From Circinella minor (Eukaryota > Mucoromycota > Mucoromycetes > Mucorales > Lichtheimiaceae): 64,000 bases of DNA. Positions within the stretch are counted from its first letter, which is position 1; the number at the start of each line of letters is the position of its first letter. This document shows, in pieces, positions 12,027-27,865 of the stretch. The stretch covers positions 104,329 to 168,328 of the forward strand of contig JAEPRB010000068.1 in assembly GCA_016758965.1 (NCBI GenBank), read 5' to 3'. The notes below the pieces were generated by a model. The model was not told the origin of the DNA and ran no database searches. It saw nothing but the letters and a program-made list of their open reading frames with translations. The translations under genes and the position numbers were made by a program.

Positions 12027-15000
12027 ATGTCTAAAAACGATCACAGCAATTCAACCAATTATGGTCAATCCACTTTAGAACCTTCTCCACAATTTATTAA
12101 GTTTACATCACCTCCTTCTTCTGTTGCAAATAACAATAACAGCAACACAGCTACTTCAGCACAACCAGAACAGTCAACACCTTCTGCATTCTGGCGTAAT
12201 CCTGTATATCCTCCACCAACAACAGCACCAACTACAAGTAATCCTAGCAACAATAATAATAATAAGAATAGTCCCATTCCAAGGCTTCGTCAAATTCAAC
12301 CTACCTCACCACCTAATTCTGACAAGGAAGATCTATTTAAGCGTTCCGAAGCAACTATGTATCCGCCAGGTTATCCTCCGCTGAATCGTCCTCCTACTAT
12401 GGAGCAAGCTCCTCACCACCACCAACATAATCACGGACACCATCAACCAGTAGCTCCCCCACATCCATCGCAACAGATACCTCGTGCAGGTGCTTCTACT
12501 TCTACTGCTCCTCCTCCACCACCAGCAACGACTCAAGGTGGAAGACGTACAAGAATTACGCGTGCTTGTAAGTTTTATCATTGTATTTTGATATGTAACT
12601 AGGTTTTCTTTGAAAAAATACTAATTTGAATATCTATTGGTGGGCTTGTGTATAATTTGTCAGGCGATACATGTCGTCGTAAGAAAATCAAGTTAGTATT
12701 ATTCTGTCACACATACGGACATAATGGAATAATAAGTACGATTTACTAACGTTTTTTAATAGATGTGATGTGGATGCTGTTTTCCCTTGTACAACTTGCC
12801 GGCAATACGATTGGGAATGCACTTTTAACGATGTAAGCTATTATTCAATATTTGAAGGCATATGTCTTATTTTTATTCTTATTCTTATTCTCTTATTCCG
12901 GTTTTTTCTGATTATTAGACTGCAAAAAAAAGAGGGCCACCTAAAGGGTACTTATTACTAAGCGTTGAAAATTTAACAAATCAGGAAAACCTTAGCTAAC
13001 CAAATATATATATAGATATATTGAAAGTTTAGAAACGCGACTGAAAAAGATGGAAAAATTACTTGAACAAATGCAGTCTGGCGGCGAAGAAGGCTCTTCT
13101 GGAAAGAAACGAAAGCGTTCGAGTGATGAAGGAGATAGTGTATCCACTGGACCATCAGATAATCAATCCCAACAAGAATCATTATCACCAGCTCCCGCCA
13201 ATACTTTAGCTACAACCATCATTCCTGGTTGTAGTAGTAACTCGACTGTTAATAACAATAACATTAACAACAGCAAAAACAGCGAAGTAGATGGTGCCGA
13301 TAAAGTCATGCGCTACCATGGTAGCTCGTCTGGTTACTATTTGATGCGTAATGTCATTCCAAGCGCACATGGACACAATACGTCCATTATTGCAGCATCT
13401 CAACCACTCGATGAAGATGGTGAACGAAGTCAAATAACTGAAAATGGACCCACTGGTTTTAAAAAAGTGGATGTATTTGATGATGACATCGTTCTTGTCC
13501 GTGATTCAGATGATACAACACGAGAAACGACAGAACATAGTGAAGAAGTAGTACCTCGTAAAGTCATTGAAACCTTGGTTCATTGGTAAGTAGTAATAGA
13601 ATTGGTACTCTTGTTAGAGAAGCTTTGTATTAAAAAACAAAATATTTAATAATAACAAATGCTCTTATAACATTTAGTTACTTTGACATGCCCAACACCA
13701 CATTGCCTATTTTAAACAAAGAAGAGTATCTTGACGCATTTGAAGAGCGTAAAACACCGCCTCCACCAACCCTTCTTACTTATGCTATTTGTTCTTATGC
13801 TTGTTTCTTAATTAATTCAGATAATCCTGTCTTCAAGGGTGCTGGAATGAACAGTGAGCAAGTGTTTCACACACTTGTTGAACGTGCGGCTCAATTGATT
13901 CGACGAGATTATTTGATACCAAGAATTTCAACAATCAAAGCGCTTGTTATTCTTTGCAGTCTACCCACTTATTCGACCAGTTCTTATCGAAACTGGATAC
14001 TAGCTGGAATGGCCGTGCGAATGGTAAGTTTGACACAAAAAAAGAGCTACTTACTATACAAAAGAAATCCAAGAACATTTTATAAATCTGTAATGAAAAA
14101 ATAAATGTAAATTAGGCGCAAGATGTTGGATTGCATCGTACAGTGAAAACCGACCAAATGTCAAAAGAAAACGTGGAAGCGCGCAAACGATTATGGTATA
14201 GTGTCTATGTGACCGATCGATGGTGCTGTGCTGTCATGGGTAGACCATTGGCGATTTCAGACTCGGATTGCGACGTGGATCTTCCTGATATGAAGGGAGT
14301 TAATGGAGAAGACTACGATATCTTTGTCAACTTTGTAAAACTATCAAGTATTCTTGGTGAGTTATTACGGCGAATCTATTCACCCAAGGCAAAAGCGGCT
14401 GGTTACCGTGGCACTGCAATGGAACAAACAATGGCTCATTTTCAACGTATGCTGACGGAATGGTTTGGTCAATTGCCAGATGATTGCCGTATCAGCGAAG
14501 AAGATTTGGTTGCCATTAAAAATAATCCGGAAAAATTCGCTGGTACGAAAAAGTTGGATCAAGGTGGACCACTTACTATTTGTTATCATTCTGTCACTGT
14601 GCTTTTAAATCGTCCTTTTATTCTACTTGAAAATGAAACTTCTGGTGAAGGAGAAACAAATTATGCCGATGCTTCACGTAGATGTATGGAAGCTGCTAAA
14701 TTGGTAATTGATATTGCACGTTTAGTACCATCAACAAGTACTTCACGGTTTGGATGGAATTTTGCTGGTAAGAAATCATAGGCTGACATGTGATACAACA
14801 AGTACAGGATTATCTCACCTTATTTTTTTAAATATATAAAAGTATATTCTGTATTTCAAGCTACATTGATTCACGTATATAATTGTACAAGCAACAAACG
14901 CGATGTTGCCAAAACATCTCAACAATATGCACATATCAGTATGGAAGAGTGTTTGCCTGCAGTCATGAAGGACATCCCTTATAAACCACCAATTATCCCA

Positions 15001-15465
15001 TTCATTGAAAAGTTAATTGCATTGTTGGGCGCCGATTCGTCAAACCAAAAGGATAATGAAGACAAACGTACAGGTCCCGCGGTAACGGATGAATCACAAC
15101 ACCCAGCTCCTAATGCGTCGCCTATGAGCTTACAGCAAATGATTTCTGCAGATCCAAATGTTCCTTCAGCATCAGCAGATACTACACAATCAACAACTGG
15201 TAATAATGCTAGTGATCAGTGGACATATCCTTCTACTACTCAGGCAACTTGGCAACAATTATTTTCATCTGCAGGGGCACCATTTACGGCTGATTCATCT
15301 ACTGGTCTTGATTTACAAGGTATTGTAGTTGTGTTATTAGTGGAATTGATAGGGACAATATTGGATGCACACAAGATGACTAATAAACAAAGGAATAATG
15401 ATTATTTAGGAATTCTCTTTGGAAATCAACAACCTAATAATGATGCCAACTTCTTTATGCAGTGA
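12027..15465 (+). CDS. Zn(II)2Cys6 fungal transcription factor
   Basis: Eight exons (12027-12567, 12664-12691, 12763-12832, 12919-12947, 13016-13585, 13678-14023, 14116-14767, 14861-15465) join in frame to 946 residues. The first 180 residues are Asn/Pro/His-rich and probably disordered. A binuclear zinc cluster follows: CDTCRRKKIKC, seven residues, then CTTCRQYDWEC, with cysteines at 181, 184, 191, 199, 202 and 209. Next come the linker KKRGPPKGYIESLETRLKKM and a short coiled coil for dimerisation. From about 413 (CYFDMPNTTLPILNKEEYL) to about 750 lies a helical region typical of the fungal-specific regulatory domain, including RRDYLIPR, QDVGLHRT and RKRLWYSVYVTDRWC. The C-terminus is Ser/Thr/Gln-rich. 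The zinc cluster is spread over three exons, two of them under 75 nt. The regulated pathway cannot be told from sequence. Confidence 0.93.
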
Positions 15466-16967
15466 AACACACAAATGTAAACATTCAACACACTTCGCTC
15501 GCTCTCATTGATATATATATGTATATATATATACAAATATACACATAAGAGTATACTTTTATATACAAAAGAAAGAATTATCATAATATGTATATAGAAA
15601 AACTTCTACCGTTTTTTTACTCTTCTTTCTTATTTACCAACAATAATTCCTTCCCCCCTTTTTTTTATTAAGACTGTAAAGCAACCGAACTTCAACAAAC
15701 ATTCTCTTAGCATCTTCATTATCATTAGAAAAAAGTAAATTGATAGTAATATATAGCAATAACTACGGGATCGTTTCTGTTTTTTTTATCATCATTGTTA
15801 TCGTTTCATTTTTTGTATTATATATACATATGCATACATATAACGCAATAGCATGCGTATTTGTTATAGTTACTGGATAACCCCACTTTCTACTTTAAGA
15901 AGCGTAAGAAAAAAGACGAGAGAACCATAGTGTACATCAAAGCTAGTGTTACGAGCCGGGCACAAGTAGAGATTATCTTTAAGAAGTCAATCGACAATTT
16001 CGATTGATAATATGAATCTTTAGCCAATTTTTAGAAACCCATGGTAATTTTTTACTTGATGTATTATCGCTACGTACGTTATTTCCTTATAAAACTCTCT
16101 TATAAAAAGAGAGATTACGTATAAGAAGGTAAAATGAATGTAGGTACGTACACGATCAACTTGAAATAAATTTTATTGTTAAATGAGTAATAATTCGGGG
16201 GAAAACAGTAAACGTGTCTTCCATTAAAAAATCAAATTACTTGATTTGTTTTTATTATTGCTCTCCTATTGTTATTTAAGATATCTATTATTGTACTGAA
16301 GCAGCCATGCTCGATGACAAGTCATTTTCTTTCAAAGATATAGATAAAACAAATACTTTGAACTTTCTGGACAACCTGGACTTGCGCAATAACCAAGCTA
16401 GAAAAAATACCTGATTACTGGACTAACCTGGTAGGTTAGTAAGGAAGAAGGAATATACCTGATATAGATGAAAGGGGGAAAAGTGGGAGATTGTGAGTAT
16501 AATGATATTTTACCATCTATTAGAAAATTGTACTTTATACGAAATTCATATGTTTATGATATTTATCATAACTATATATCTATCCTTCATTATACAGATT
16601 GAAGGAAGGAGTAGTCATGAACACGACGAATTCCATGAAGCGATATACTTTGTGAATAGTCAAAAAACGCTAATTTATCGATGATGTATGTATATGCAGC
16701 AGCGCAGAAATGCCTAGATATTTTTATGTTACTGTAATTTTCAAAATATGGTAGTTCTGTCTGAGGAAGATGCACGTCTACTGAACTTATTTATTGCTGC
16801 AAATCTGATCTTATCTCACATCTACGTATCCTTACAAGAAAAGTTGAAAACAGCGCGTGTTACCAAATGTATTTATCCTGCCTTTTTAATCCAGGATATG
16901 CATATTTTTATTGAACAACAATGTGAAATTGCCAAAAGTAGTATTCGTCTATTGAAATCATGAAGTA

Positions 16968-17159
16968 TTGGGTTTGAACCACATCAAAAAATTGAGCAAA
17001 AATGAAAGGCTAGTTTTGCCTACAGATGTGATTATGTTTTCAAACTGTAAGGATAACCGATATCCGGCTGTGTCGCTGAAAATGAGCAAGGGACTACGAC
17101 CAAGGCTATATTTGGTATGCTGTTATAATACAAAGAAATTAACGAGTCATAGTTTATGA
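16968..17159 (+). pseudogene. Possible metacaspase relic (CKD motif only)
   Basis: A 63-codon forward frame contains TDVIMFSNCKDNR at 17022-17060. This resembles [13 protein letters not shown] in the intact metacaspase 2.5 kb downstream on the same strand, a segment strongly conserved in metacaspases (SGCKD.QTSAD). No His-Gly or Cys-His catalytic exons, splice sites or flanking homology were found around it. It may be the remnant of a tandem duplicate, or a chance resemblance over about 13 residues. Confidence 0.25.
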
Positions 17160-17886
17160 TAACGTGCCCAAAAAATGTTTCTTGAATTGTGTCACAATAA
17201 ATAAATTTTTAGAATGGCTTACTGTGTCGTTGTACTACAACAAACATACCAAATATGTAGAGCATTATTGGTACAACTATGAAATGAGAAATTTGTGAAC
17301 GAGATTCTCTTCCGTAATATCCTTAACTCAATGCATCTAATCCTGTTGTTAGTCTTCATGCTTCTTTTACTTGTTAATAAGTTCTTTCAAAGAAAGAAAG
17401 AAAGAAAGAAAAAGCATTGATATATAGCGTCCTTTATTATATGACAAAGAATCAAAGAAAGGATAAAAGGAAAAGGCTTAGCAGTATACTTTTAGTGTCA
17501 TTTTTTTTTTTTTACCTTTGTTAACCCAATGAGATCACTTGGAACTATGTAAGTTCATTCTCTGGGAACAGTGATGGTGTGCTGTTATAAAATGTGGTCA
17601 GGTCATTAGTCTTTTCTTTTTGCTTACTTTATTAATTAAAATTGCAAATCTCGACAAGTGGCGAGAGAAAACTTAGCAAATGAAGTGTGTATGCATTTGC
17701 CATATGTGCTTTATGAGAGTGCATGCCATGTGGCGCCTTTAAATTTGGTCCAAAATATAAAAAAGAAGCTTGTCATGTGAACGAATAAATGATGAAGTAT
17801 GATGACGATGCGCAGCATTGGCACCACAATGCAACCAATGAATTATTTTAGACAAATGTCCGTTTTTCCTTTTTGCTTCGGAAACC

Positions 17887-17894
17887 TATAAAAA
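17887..17894 (+). promoter_or_regulatory. TATA box of the metacaspase gene
   Basis: TATAAAAA followed by GGGG lies 81-88 bp before the ATG at 17975 and stands out from the surrounding T-rich leader. The position leaves a leader of about 50 nt if transcription starts 30 bp downstream, which is usual for fungal genes. This is a motif-based inference. Confidence 0.5.
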
Positions 17895-17974
17895 GGGGAA
17901 CGTGTTTTTTTTCTCAATATTTTTTTTATATTATTAAAATCTTTTCGAAATTAACCAATTATTAATACAACAAC

Positions 17975-19874
17975 ATGGCAGACAGTGAATTTGTAAGTTT
18001 TTTTATTCCTTCATTCCGTTGTTATCTTTAAAAGTTTAATATATCAGATTGTGCACAGCAAACAGAGCTATTCATTAACTATCATCTACTGCTGATTTTT
18101 GTCACTGTTCTGCTTAAATACTATAGACACTAATAGACCCGGGCACTCCAGGTAAGAATTTGAATAGAATTAACGAAGCAGCCTGATGAATATTTTGAAG
18201 AGATTCGGTTAAATGGCTAACTTAATATTCAAACGAAATACGGATTTTTTAGTACCTGTTTTCCGTAATGATAGTGGATTACAGCTACATGTACATCCAC
18301 ATATAAAAGAACAACCTCCTCCAGATTATGTCTTATCTAATTGTAAATATATTATATTTTTATCATAATATAATGATAGTAATAACAATAACTTAAAAAT
18401 AAAATGTTGTCAATTAAAACAGGTCAAGGACGTAAGCGAGCTTTGTTGATTGGTATCAATTATACTGATACACAACATGAACTTAAAGGTTTGTGTACCA
18501 CCAAACAAGAAAAAGGGGGTTGGATAAAAAAATGATCCGGATACATACTTTGTGTTCAGTATCGGAACTAAAAATTTAACTTTATTATACCATTTAGGTT
18601 GTATAAACGATGTACATAACATTAAAGAATTTTTAATGGATTTATATAATTTTCAAGAGGTAAGTAAAGAACACATTTATACATTGTAAAAAAGTAGTAG
18701 ATAAATATTTTCAGATATTCAGACTTTGGCTATTCTATGACGGGGGTTTTCAATAGGAAGACATGAGGATTTTGACGGATGATCAAACTGATGATCCACT
18801 TCGAATGCCGACACGAGTGAATATTTTGACTTCAATGCAATGGCTTGTGGAAGATGCTGAAGAAAACGACTCGTATGTAAAAGAATTTTTTTTTTGACAG
18901 AATACTAATATAACCTTGGTTGAAATTCTGATAAATATATGTTTTGGACTGGATATAATAGATTCTTTTTACATTTCAGTGGTCATGGTGGTAGAGTCAA
19001 GGATTTGAGTGGTGATGAATACGATGGATTTGAGTAAGCTCATAATCATATCATTTATTATTATATCTATCTTATACTTTTGAATATTAATTAAAGAATA
19101 TTGATACTTATTACTCCATAGTGAAACAATTTATCCTCTTGATTTTGATCGATATGACGGCGACTCAGGACAAATTATCGACGATGTAAGTTACATGCCT
19201 TCCCAAGTGTATTATAAAATAAAAAGTGAATTTAAAAAATAACGTCGGAAGTTGTTATCATAGGATATGCACGATTTGCTTGTTTCTCCACTTCCAGCAG
19301 GCTGTCGCCTGACAGCTATTTTTGACAGCTGCCATTCTGGTACGGCACTCGATTTACCGTATATTTATTCAACTCAAGGTGAAATTAAGAACCACAATTT
19401 GTTCAAGTTTGCTGGTCGTCGTATTCTTCATGCTGGATTTGCCTACGCAACTGGTGACAGAGAAAATGCAAAAATGTTTATTAGTGAATTACCTGGACAA
19501 TTGAAGGAAGCATCATCAGTAGCACGAGAAAACAGACGGAGCAATAGTTCACGAGCAGACGTCGTCATGTTTTCAGGTTGTAAAGACCATCAATCTTCTG
19601 CAGATGCCCAAGTAGACGGCATCCCAGCAACAGGAGCAATGTCTCATGCGTTCATTAGTTAGTATTATTTATGATATTCCCTATATTTTATATCCGTAGC
19701 AAAGCATACTAACACACATAATAAATCGTTATAGCAACATTACGAGAAAACCCTGATCAATCATATCAAGAACTATTAGTTAGCCTGCGAGAAATCCTTG
19801 GTGAGAAATATTCCCAACGGCCCCAAATGTCTTGTAGCCATCCAATTGACGTCTCACTGCAATTTATTTGTTAA
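17975..19874 (+). CDS. MCA1: Type I metacaspase (caspase-like cysteine protease)
   Basis: Ten exons (17975-17992, 18127-18151, 18253-18342, 18423-18488, 18598-18659, 18757-18872, 18962-19033, 19122-19185, 19264-19657, 19735-19874) join in frame to 348 residues. Metacaspases cleave after Arg/Lys in a Ca2+-dependent way and act in stress, ageing and protein quality control. Visible features are [12 protein letters not shown] at the start of the p20 domain, [13 protein letters not shown], the catalytic His134 in HFSGHGG, the catalytic Cys194 in [26 protein letters not shown], and the p10-like end [15 protein letters not shown]...[10 protein letters not shown]. The prodomain is short (about 60 residues), with only a small Pro patch and no Gln/Asn-rich tract. 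The first exon codes for just six residues. The gene is convergent with alanyl-tRNA synthetase, with 153 bp between stop codons. Confidence 0.95.
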
Positions 19875-20027
19875 AAATATAGAAACAAGAAAGTATATAA
19901 AAAAATGAAATAAAAAAAAAGTGAAATAATACAAAAAAAAGTGATGTATGGTAGAAAGTGAGAAAGTGTGCGTGAGTGTGCGTGGAAGTACGATTTTTCT
20001 TTGTATATAAAATGATATTATTGCTAT

Positions 20028-23604
<3,577 letters not shown>

Positions 23605-23692
23605 AATCGTTTATAGAAAAATATATAGGGATGGAGAGGAAGAGAAAAAGAAAGAGAGGAAGTGAAGATCGCGGAGCAGAACTATAGGTTTC

Positions 23693-23723
<31 letters not shown>

Positions 23724-24221
23724 GGATTTTTCGCAGGCACACCCAAATTGACATATTTGGAAGCTGAAACTCCAATAATTTTTTTTTGTTGAGTCATTTC
23801 CAAGTACCGATAAAACGTCAAAAGTTATGTTTCGCCATAAGTTACTATCATAACACATGTGCAATCAATGTTTGGTGCATAAAAAAAAATGCAAATTGTT
23901 TATATTTATCCAAATACATGTTCCAAAAACTATCATTTTTTATTATATTTGGTTTTAATATGATAATTCCTATTGCAGGAGCGTCATTTATCCATTTCTA
24001 ATGGAAAAAAGGACTCATTTTATTTATTATTTAGAATATGAAAAAAAGGAAATATTATTATTGACATTAGTCGTACATTAAAAAGGAACATTCTACTAGC
24101 TGTATATATGTGGAAAAAAAAACATGAATCTATTATGCCTTGATAGGGAAAGAAAGTAACAAAGAAATTAAATGCTGATATAAAATGTGTGAATAAAAAT
24201 ATTAGAATATTTTGGATATGA
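23605..24221. other. Intergenic spacer
   Basis: This 617-bp spacer contains the promoter of the leftward alanyl-tRNA synthetase and the 3' end of the leftward Gln/His-rich gene. A T run of about 27 bases lies at 23695-23722. Nothing else could be supported. Confidence 0.5.
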
Positions 24222-24261
24222 CTAATGATGATGATAATGAGAATGAGGATGCTGGATATGA

Positions 24262-24293
<32 letters not shown>

Positions 24294-25253
24294 CTGTGTA
24301 TAATGTTGATGATGATTAACGTGGTTGTTATGCTGTTGTTTTTTACGACTTCTCTTAGGTGGGTACTTTTCTCCGTTTTGCTCTTCTTCCAATTGTCTCT
24401 TAAAAATAAATTCTTGTTGAGCACGTAATATAGCGTCCATATCAAAAGGAGGTGGCGACTGTGGACGATGGTGCTGTTCCGAATCTTTTCGTGTTCGACG
24501 GCTTGACCGGTCTTTTGTGGGTTGTTGTGAACGACGGTGGTGACGTGGATGGTGAACACCACCAACATTATTATTACTGTTATTGTTACCACTACTACTA
24601 CCGTTACTCCCATCGCCGGAAGTTTTCTGTTGCTGTCTTCCATATGTTGCTGTTATATTGGTATTATCTTGGAGATGTGATTGATGAGCAGCGTAGGTAA
24701 CCATGCCAACTTGTTCATGTGACATTGTAATGTTATGATGCATGGCAGTATTATTAATGGCATTGCATGAGTCATTCATTGTCCTGCTACTATTATTGTT
24801 GCTATTATTAATATCGTTATTATTATCACACAACAGCGTTTCTGTCATAAGCTGATCCAAATCGTCAAACAATAAATGATAAATAGAGTCTAGCTCCGAG
24901 CTTGTTGTGACAATTGGAGTAGTATTATCCGCCGATTGCTGTTGCCGTTGATGTATAACAGGTGCAGGGCTGATTAGCGCCGACACGATGGAGGCTCCAT
25001 CCTGCATTGTCGTTGCAGAAGGTTCCGCAGTAAATGAAGATGATGATGCAGTCGATGATTCCTCATGGTCATCTGGAAGGGAAACTGTCGTCGCCATCGT
25101 CATCGATGTTGACGCTGCAAGGGTGTTCTGAATACATGCCAATGAATGCTCTTCTGCAGAAGTAGTAATAGTAAAGTTATTATCATCGAAAAAAGAAGGG
25201 TCTATAAATGAAGTAAATTCGTGATCTACAACAAATGGATCCGCGATATCCAT
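24222..25253 (-). CDS. Acidic, Asn/Ser/Gln/His-rich hypothetical protein
   Basis: A single-exon gene of 343 residues with no recognised domain. The N-terminus (1-40) is acidic and aromatic (MDIADPFVVDHEFTSFIDPS), like an activation domain. The middle is Ser/Thr/Asn-rich with a short acidic hydrophobic stretch (SIYHLLFDDLDQLMTETLL, about 123-142). The C-terminal third has basic clusters (RSSRRTRKD; PPKRSRKK) that could be nuclear localisation signals, separated by a charged helix (DMDAILRAQQEFIFKRQLEE). It ends in an eleven-glutamine tract (24264-24296) and a His-rich tail. The composition suggests a nuclear regulator, but that is inference. The open frame is much longer than expected by chance in AT-rich DNA and starts at the first Met after stops. 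Confidence 0.7.
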
Positions 25254-27865
25254 TATTCAAAAACAAAAATGGTTGTAAACTAAAAAAAAAGTTATTGTCT
25301 ATCATAAGAACAACAGCAATCCTAATAACATGGCTTATAATGCAATCGGAGGAATTCATCGCACCGCTTATATAATTTATATAAATAACACGCAACTTAT
25401 TTCTCTCTATATGCACATATATACTTACTAATGCGCCCGTCAAAAAAAAGTATGTTGTATATTTGTATGTTACGTAAATCATCTCATATCCATTTATTTT
25501 TTCTTGAGTGAGGAGAAAAGTGGGGGAATCAGTTCCGTGATCATTACCCATTATGTGTGGATTATATCGCTATTTTGGGATTGGGCGAACAAAAACAAAA
25601 AACAAAAAACAAAGCATAATGAGCTCTTGTTTATTCTGTCATGATCGAGATCTTTTGAATTCTTATTGTGATGTGGACAAACACATTAATTGTCTTCTTT
25701 TCTCCTCTTCTTTTTTTTTTCTTTACTGTGTATATATTTCTTTATTGTCACGTCTCTTCTACCATTATCAATAGTGCTTTATTATTATAATAATAATTCA
25801 TTTTATTTCTTTGTCTTTCAGCTCTGAAATGTTCTTTTTAATTATAAAATTTAGTATGCAGTCTCCTTTTTGAGAGCCTTTTTCTTCTGTTTTGTTCTTT
25901 ACGATCAAACAGAATGAATGGAATTTTTAGTGTAAACATCACATCAAAAAAAGAAAAAAATAACCGGAAATTCCTTTTTCTCGAAAGTAACCCTCAATAA
26001 AATTGGGGTTTTTTTTCTTATGAAGGAAAAAAAATATTTGTCAGGCCCAGCTGTGGAAATGGTTTTTTGTTTACTATATACATGAAGAAACAGACTAAAG
26101 CATGATTGGATTCTTGGCTTTTTTGATACAAGTAACTCCTTTGAATGAGTGTCGTGGCCTTTAATTCCCGATTTCTGTCTCAAAATATTTGATGCTTCTT
26201 ATGATAACATGTATTTATGTATAAATGTAAGGACGCTTTAAAAAAAAATGAGGAGAACAAAGGGGGGAAAGAGGAGAAAGCACAAATTATGGTGTTTTGA
26301 GGATTTAATGAGCTGGTGGGAAAAAGGTGTAACATTAATCTTGTAGTCTTTTATGTTACCTTTTCGTTTTAGAGATGATTTGAATAGTCTTTTTTCCTTC
26401 TCTATCTTTCATAGTTTCAGATTACCACATACAATTCTCTCTCTAACAATAATAATCAAAAAGCAATCAACCTAGATCACCTTACATAATGCAGATTGAC
26501 TAAGTTAAAGATATATATCAATTTTAGTAATAATGTAAATTTGTACATAGTTCCCATTTTTTTTGTTTTTTTGATTGAAAGAGGAAAGAAAGCTACAAGG
26601 ATATAGTCGTGACCTTAATCACTGATAGAAGCTTTTTTCTTGAACGATAGGAGGTAGTTACACATTATCAAGTCTAGGAGACAGAGGGACGGAAAAAGAA
26701 ATAGTCTTTCCTTACCAGATCAAGCTTCATACATGTTTTGTTTTTCGCCACTTGTTTATGCAGCCAATCTGTTTTTTCTCTTGGCTGAGAAAAATTAAAA
26801 GGTCAGTTTAGCATATTAAAAACTCTTTTGTAGCAGGTTACCGCAAATTAAAGAGAGCTAGTAAAAAAAGGGGAAACAGACCGATGCAGTACCTACATTG
26901 ATACGAAAACCAGTCTAATACTACCACACATATTTACTTACTATAAGCTTCTCATACATGTAACACACAAACAGCATATAAAGTATATATAAAAATATAT
27001 TTAGCTACATATGTGGTTATCTTTATATGCCTTGTTGGGTCACTTTTAAAACAGCAAGTTGATAATAAATAATGCACTTATAACCTTCTGTAAAGAAAAT
27101 AATAATAATAGTAATAAAAGAATGGAGAGAAAAGAACGCCAACACGCAGTTCCGCTATAATTTTTCGGTGACCCAGAAAAAGAAGGCAACCTTGGTTCTA
27201 TCTTTTATTACAAAGTCCCATTAATACCATATATTCCGTCATTGATTATTATTGTTTACTATTTGTCTCCCCCTCATCTTTCTCCTTCGTATCTCTTTTA
27301 CGCCATTTCTCTATAGTAATTATAATAATTAATTGGCTTTATTTGTATATAACAAGTAATTGGGGTTTTTTTTATCAATACGTAATCATAATAATAAAAA
27401 AAAAAAAGTGTAAATATTGTATTACGTACAAAAAAATGCAACAGAATAAAAATACTTACATGCTTTGAAGCAAAAAAAGCTGTTTTATTAAATGCTAAAT
27501 GTTTTTTTTCAAATAAAAATATCGTGGAAATAGTAAATAAATGCCTTTTTCCGTATTAGCCCTCACATCATCTTACTCTATATAACTCTAACATCCCCCG
27601 CTTCTTTTTTTTTCTTTCAATAAAAGTACCTGTGCGTATATGCCAGTAAGTATTTATGGAACAAGTTGTAAATCAATATGCATTGCCTGCATTGTGTCAC
27701 TATTTCGTTTTTAGTGAACAAAATTGCATACATAGATATATAAATATACCAGGTTTTTCACTTTTTTTCACTTTTCTTTTTATTCTTTTTATTACTGTAT
27801 TTCTCTCCCGATTGATTCTTTTCAGTACTATTTTACGACGATAATCACAATTACAATTATAAAAT
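25254..27865. other. Gene-free intergenic region
   Basis: This 2.6-kb region lies between divergent genes (Gln/His-rich protein to the left, four-exon protein to the right) and should include both promoters. It is AT-rich with C/T-rich patches near 25690-25720 and 27260-27310. No coding region, RNA gene or repeat could be supported. Confidence 0.5.

Larger units (their letters stand above)
15466..17974. other. Intergenic region before the metacaspase gene
   Basis: Mostly AT-rich noncoding sequence with AT microsatellites near 15500-15560 and an AAAG run at 17391-17411. No intact gene could be supported. Two short forward frames (16748-16963 and 16968-17159) show more protein-like composition. 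The second contains a metacaspase-like motif and is listed separately as a possible relic. Confidence 0.5.

Noticed and set aside
12568..12602. Reading exon 1 of the zinc-cluster gene straight through to a stop (191 residues)
   Set aside because: It would cut the protein just before the first zinc ligands; a consensus donor at 12568 and matching acceptor restore the full Zn2Cys6 motif.
24020..24643. 207-codon reverse frame over the Gln/His-rich gene
   Set aside because: An out-of-frame shadow of the 343-residue frame; its hydrophobic tail comes from AT-rich spacer sequence.
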